NCBI GenBank assembly: GCA_964404605.1 | Contig: CAYOKT010000114.1 | Span: 1 to 7,365, forward strand | Direction of reading: 5' to 3' | Origin: CAYOKT01 sp964404605 | GTDB taxonomy: Bacteria > Electryoneota > Electryoneia > Electryoneales > Electryoneaceae | Length of the DNA: 7,365 nt | In this document: positions 4,076-7,365 of the stretch, piece after piece | Numbering within the stretch: position 1 is the first letter of the stretch | Layout: every line of letters begins with the position of its first letter | The notes under the pieces: model-generated | What the model was told of the DNA's origin: nothing | Database searches by the model: none | Seen by the model: only the letters and a program-made list of their open reading frames with translations | Program-made: the position numbers and the translations under genes

Positions 4076-6949
4076 GTGCGACAAATGCGCTTGTCTATCA
4101 GGCCGACTCCGGTTCCGCGCGCGCTCATGGTTACCCTCCTCCTCCCCCTGTTCCTCGGATGCGCCGGCAACATCGACAACCCCCGGGAATTCCCCTACCG
4201 CCTCGAAATCTTGACCGAGCTGGGCGATGCAGCTTCCTACGTGGAACCGTATCTCGACAGGAATCACAACGAGATGAGGCTGCTGGTCGTCTGCTTCAAC
4301 GAGAATCAAGGCGAAAGGTACCTGGATATCCGCAGCCTGGACGGCTCCTACACCCATCAACGATTCAACCTGCCCCTGGCGGAATTATCAGGATCAGCTA
4401 CTCCCACCGGGATCTCCTGGTGCACCCTCGGGTACAGCCCCCTTGAGGAGAACGGCGGTATCGCGGGATGTTTCACCCTGGCGGATTCCGAGAGCATCGG
4501 GCTCTACCGGATCAGGTTCCCCTCCGGCGAGATCGATCAAGTCTATGAAGTCGTGAGGACACCTGAAAGAGAACCTTTTACCGGCTGGGATATCAGCATC
4601 AATGGATTGCGCCCCATCGAATCCCCGGATCCGGGTCTGCCGGACTATTATGCTCAGGTTCAGACGGGGGCGTTGTGTGATGCGCCGAGGGAGTGGATCG
4701 CCTTCGATGCGGGTCCGCTCCCGCGGAAAAGGTTTTCCCTCGTAACCGGCTCACCTCTCCGGTACGCGTTCTCCGCGGATCTGAGCGGCGACGATCGCAG
4801 GGAGCTCGTCTTCGGCTCGTCGGCACCCTGCAACAACAAACGCCAGGGTGGCTTCTCGGACAACCTTGCCTATTATGCCGCTTTTCGCTCCGATGGAAGT
4901 CTCTTGTGGGCGACTCCCACACCAGCGGGCGGCGGTGTGACAACGTTACATCTTGAACAAAACCCGCTGACCCTCTATGGAATTCGCAACTTCAACAACC
5001 TCGCAGACACGACCGCCTATTTCGCTGTCCACCGGCTGGACCCGGCCACGGGAGTCATTCTTGCTTCCGCCACGTACCCCGGAATGGGGTTCTGGACCGA
5101 ATTCCTGAACCCGGATGATCAACGTTGGATTCTGTTGATCAATTCCCAAGAGAACACCTTCCAGTATTATAACAGGGATCTCCAACCCTTCGGAAAAGCC
5201 GTCCATTTGCCGACATTGAAAACATTTGCCGGCCTGTTTTATCCCTGGGGAACGCCCGGGAAGCCTGTATTTCAATTCCTTATGGAGAATCAAACGGCGG
5301 CTCTGCTCGATCGTGACCTTACCGTCATCGGCGTCAACGACAAGGAACTATTCAACCAACAGACTTTCGATCGCGTATGGGATTCATTAGGGTCGCACGA
5401 ACGCTTCTACCCCGCCAAGGATTGGAATGGTCGTCTCTACATGGTTCGGATTGTACGTGCACAATGGTATGAATGGATCAGCGCCAGGTACAAGTGGCCT
5501 ATCATTATCCTGCTTGGCCTGCTGTCGTTGGTTCCCGCCGTCTTCTTTCTTGCGAAATATCTCAAAAAGCGGTTTGAGCTGACTGTCGCGAAGAAACAAC
5601 AGTCCATCATCGCCAAGCACCAGGCGCACTTGAAAGCCATCTTCGAGGGGATCAAGGGGGGACTCGCCGCCATCGGGGAGAACCTGGTTATCACGCGCGC
5701 GAACCGGGAATTCCAGAGCCTGTTCAACCTCCCCCCGGGCGGTTCGCTGGAACGGGTTCCTCTCGACGAGGTTCTCCCGGGTCAAATGGGGCCGATTACA
5801 CGTGTGGCAAGGGAAGCATTCCGGACGGGGCAGGATATCGACGCCTTCCAGGTTCGCATCGAAATCCCCTCTGTCGGGACCAGGATCCTGCAGATCTCCT
5901 GTTCTCATCTCGACAGCGGGAACGACCCCGCGCAGGAGCTGTTGTTGTACCTGCGGGACATCACCTGGCTGTTCAACCTGGAACGAACCGTGGAACATCG
6001 TGAGGGCATGGGCGACCTGGTCGGCGCCAGCCTTCCGATGCAACTGCTATACAAGCAGATAGAAAAAGTCGCGCCGACGGATAAAACCGTTCTGATAACC
6101 GGCGAAACCGGGACGGGAAAGGACCTCGTCGCCCACGCGATCCACGAGAACAGCAACCGGCGGAACAGGCCGTTCATCCTGGTGAACACCGTCGCCATTC
6201 CCGCCAACCTTCTCGAGAGCGACCTGTTCGGAACGACGAGAGGCGGGTTCACCGGCGCCACCTCGAGGGGGGGATACTTCGAGAAGGCATCGGGGGGAAC
6301 CCTCTTCCTGGACGAAATCGGCGACCTGCCCCTCGACCTGCAGGTAAAACTGCTGCGAGCGGTCGAATGCGGCGAGATTCAGAAGGTCGGGGCCGCGGAG
6401 ACCACGAAGGTGGATGTCAGGATCATCGCGGCGACGAATCAGAACCTGAAACGACTGGTGGAAGAGGGCCGCTTCCGCATGGACCTGTATTACCGTCTCT
6501 GTGTCATCGAAATCGAAGTGCCGCCTCTTCGCGCCCACCGCGAAGACATTCCCCTCCTGATCGACCATTTTCTCGCAAGGGAAGGAGATTCCGTCAGGAT
6601 CTCCCCGGAGGCCCGTGAGAGGCTGCTGACCTACCCCTGGCCGGGAAACGTTCGCGAGTTGAAGAACGCCCTCGGAGATGCGGCGCTGCACTGCAAGGAC
6701 GGCACGATCTCCCTCGCCGACTTGCGCGATGAGATCGCCCGGTATACCCCGGCTTCCGGCCCCTCGGGGAAGCAGAAGAAGGCATGGAGCCGCCAGACCC
6801 TCTACGCGGCCTTGGAGAAGCACGGCTGGGTGGTGAAGCAAGCCGCCGGGGAACTCGGTATCTCCCGGCAGCACCTCCATGCCCTCTGCAACAAGTACGG
6901 TATCCACATCGGCCGGGAACGAAAAGCCTGGAAGCGAAACCCCGCCTGA
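4076..6949 (+). CDS. transmembrane sigma54-dependent activator: extracytoplasmic propeller-like sensor, TM, PAS, AAA+, Fis-type HTH
   Basis: This is a bacterial enhancer-binding protein predicted to remodel sigma54-RNA polymerase by ATP hydrolysis. The 957 aa contain a signal/anchor at 15-28 ending FLGC29 (weak lipobox); an outside domain at about 30-470 with FG-GAP-like Asp motifs (61-72; 235-246, DLSGDDRRELVF) and propeller-like strands (LDPATGVILA, RSDGSLLWA); a TM helix at 474-494 followed by basic KYLKKR; a coiled linker at 500-525; PAS at about 516-632; and AAA+ at about 645-870. The AAA+ domain has Walker A GETGTGKD (676-683), GGFTGA (723-728), Walker B FLDEIGD with D746/E747, sensor I AATN (785-788), DLYYRL with R801/R807, and sensor II WPGNVREL (855-862). 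The Fis-type HTH is at 905-943. There is no receiver domain. The GTG at 4076 lacks a good ribosome site; the ATG at 4085 (Met4) is equally possible. Coding G+C is visibly lower in the sensor half. AAA+/HTH calls are certain; the propeller is inferred. It probably controls the next gene. Confidence 0.93.
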   Translation: MRQMRLSIRPTPVPRALMVTLLLPLFLGCAGNIDNPREFPYRLEILTELGDAASYVEPYLDRNHNEMRLLVVCFNENQGERYLDIRSLDGSYTHQRFNLPLAELSGSATPTGISWCTLGYSPLEENGGIAGCFTLADSESIGLYRIRFPSGEIDQVYEVVRTPEREPFTGWDISINGLRPIESPDPGLPDYYAQVQTGALCDAPREWIAFDAGPLPRKRFSLVTGSPLRYAFSADLSGDDRRELVFGSSAPCNNKRQGGFSDNLAYYAAFRSDGSLLWATPTPAGGGVTTLHLEQNPLTLYGIRNFNNLADTTAYFAVHRLDPATGVILASATYPGMGFWTEFLNPDDQRWILLINSQENTFQYYNRDLQPFGKAVHLPTLKTFAGLFYPWGTPGKPVFQFLMENQTAALLDRDLTVIGVNDKELFNQQTFDRVWDSLGSHERFYPAKDWNGRLYMVRIVRAQWYEWISARYKWPIIILLGLLSLVPAVFFLAKYLKKRFELTVAKKQQSIIAKHQAHLKAIFEGIKGGLAAIGENLVITRANREFQSLFNLPPGGSLERVPLDEVLPGQMGPITRVAREAFRTGQDIDAFQVRIEIPSVGTRILQISCSHLDSGNDPAQELLLYLRDITWLFNLERTVEHREGMGDLVGASLPMQLLYKQIEKVAPTDKTVLITGETGTGKDLVAHAIHENSNRRNRPFILVNTVAIPANLLESDLFGTTRGGFTGATSRGGYFEKASGGTLFLDEIGDLPLDLQVKLLRAVECGEIQKVGAAETTKVDVRIIAATNQNLKRLVEEGRFRMDLYYRLCVIEIEVPPLRAHREDIPLLIDHFLAREGDSVRISPEARERLLTYPWPGNVRELKNALGDAALHCKDGTISLADLRDEIARYTPASGPSGKQKKAWSRQTLYAALEKHGWVVKQAAGELGISRQHLHALCNKYGIHIGRERKAWKRNPA

Positions 6950-6950
6950 A

Positions 6951-6983
6951 TGACTGCCCCACTTGGGTGTAAACCGACAGTCA
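6951..6983. repeat. stem-loop after the activator gene
   Basis: TGACTG (6951-6956) pairs perfectly with CAGTCA (6978-6983), enclosing a smaller CCC-ACTT-GGG stem. It starts directly after the TGA of the activator gene. No T tract follows, so readthrough into the next gene is possible. The right arm touches the half-site at 6984-6990, so it may instead belong to a protein-binding region. Confidence 0.3.
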
Positions 6984-7036
6984 AGTGTCAACCCGCCACA
7001 CCGGAAATCTGACACTCCCCCTCCCGCCCAGTGACA
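6984..7036. promoter_or_regulatory. candidate enhancer (UAS) half-sites for a sigma54 activator
   Basis: AGTGTCA (6984-6990) and its perfect inverted copy TGACACT (7010-7016) are 26 nt apart centre to centre. A related AGTGACA follows at 7030-7036. They lie about 85-135 nt upstream of the start predicted from the -24/-12 promoter at 7094-7109, the usual range for enhancer-binding-protein sites. Fis-type HTH activators bind inverted repeats. The half-sites are short and could occur by chance, so the assignment rests mainly on position. Confidence 0.35.
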
Positions 7037-7093
7037 TTATACCCCTTTTGTAAACAAACACTTGCTCCCTTTTTCGCTCTGGCTTGCTCCTCT

Positions 7094-7109
7094 CGGCACG
7101 GCCCTTGTA
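7094..7109 (+). promoter_or_regulatory. putative sigma54 (-24/-12) promoter
   Basis: The sequence CGGCACG-GCCC-TTGTA fits the sigma54 consensus TGGCACG-N4-TTGCA with two differences, C for T at the first base and T for C in the -12 element. The critical spacing between GG (7095-7096) and the -12 G (7107) is exactly right. Transcription would start near 7120, 26 nt before the ATG at 7146. A near-consensus site placed right between a sigma54 activator and a correctly oriented gene is unlikely to be accidental. The GC-to-GT change at -12 would be expected to weaken it. Confidence 0.6.
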
Positions 7110-7145
7110 ATACAGAAGCTCAAAACCGGCCGGGGCGGTGCCGCG

Positions 7146-7365
7146 ATGGTCATCCTCACGAACAGACGAGAGTTCGAGGAGCACGTTCTTTCCAACACGA
7201 AGGCGGTGTTGGTGATCGCCTGCTGGGACCACCTCGCCTGCCGCAGGGAATACGAACAGCTGCTGCAACTCTCCCGCAGCCCCCCGGACATGGACATCTG
7301 CTTTCTTCCGATGGATGCGGCGCCCGAACTGGCTGATGCACTGGGCATTGTCGGATCGCCGACTT
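7146..7365 (+). CDS. thioredoxin-fold protein with HxxC in place of CxxC (5' part, cut by window end)
   Basis: The first 73 residues are visible and the frame is open to the window edge. The pattern follows thioredoxin: FEEHVLSNTKAVLVIACW (10-27, alpha1 and beta strand), DHLACRREYEQLL (28-40, active-site helix), DICFLPMDAAPELADALGIVGSPT (50-73, strand, ELA..GI helix and the start of the cis-Pro loop with Pro72). The usual WCGPCR becomes DHLACR, so the nucleophilic first Cys is His29 while the resolving Cys32 stays. Cys26 is nearby, one residue is missing before the motif, and Cys52 is also present. A classical disulfide reductase is therefore doubtful; a thioredoxin-like binding, chaperone or atypical redox role is possible. 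No signal peptide is seen, so it is probably cytoplasmic. A weak GGGGCGG lies just upstream of the ATG. It sits under a good sigma54-type promoter beside a sigma54 activator, its likely regulator. Confidence 0.8.
   Translation, partial: MVILTNRREFEEHVLSNTKAVLVIACWDHLACRREYEQLLQLSRSPPDMDICFLPMDAAPELADALGIVGSPT

Noticed and set aside
6047..7015. Minus-strand open frame opposite the AAA+ and HTH domains
   Set aside because: The plus strand carries every conserved motif of a sigma54 activator here; the antisense frame has none.
7009..7043. CTGACA and TATACC as a sigma70 promoter before the thioredoxin-like gene
   Set aside because: The spacer is 23 nt, far too long, while a correctly spaced -24/-12 element lies nearer the gene.

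Overview
The window (about 60-65% G+C where coding) looks like a bacterial chromosome contig from an uncultured or draft genome. It contains one scaffold gap of exactly 100 N at 2688-2787. The best phylogenetic clue is the sigma factor at 1810-2646. It is short (278 aa), lacks region 1.1 and the non-conserved insert, and from memory reads very much like the primary sigma factors of Bacteroidota/Chlorobi (FCB group), but in a G+C-rich host. A high-G+C FCB-type or related candidate phylum is a reasonable guess, not a proof.

Layout. 1-218: possible tail of an upstream gene, a GC hairpin and a sigma70-like promoter. 219-1787: membrane-anchored, two-PDZ HtrA/DegP serine protease with an intact His157/Asp187/Ser266 triad. 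1810-2646: sigma70-family factor, 22 nt downstream and probably in the same operon. 2647-3328: no gene. It holds the gap, a 22-bp tandem repeat touching the gap, a REP/MITE-like inverted repeat, a second repeat-rich stretch, and a promoter with a structured leader. 3329-3685: small VOC (glyoxalase-fold) protein. 3686-4075: no gene; nested hairpins, a chain of small stem-loops and a good intrinsic terminator. 4076-6949: a 957-aa protein joining an extracytoplasmic beta-propeller-like sensor, a transmembrane helix, a PAS domain, a sigma54-activating AAA+ domain and a Fis-type HTH. 6950-7145: inverted-repeat half sites and a near-consensus -24/-12 promoter. 7146-7365: 5' part of a thioredoxin-fold gene cut by the window edge.

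How the genes may work together. htrA and the sigma factor form an envelope-proteostasis/transcription pair. The most interesting unit is at the right end. The regulator appears to sense something outside the membrane and activate sigma54 promoters directly, without a separate histidine kinase. The next gene, a thioredoxin-like protein whose CxxC is replaced by HxxC, has a good sigma54 promoter whose predicted start lies about 26 nt before its ATG. Inverted-repeat half sites sit about 105-135 nt upstream of that start, where enhancer sites are expected. This suggests a compact one-component membrane-to-promoter circuit. The regulator-target link is an inference from position and motif.
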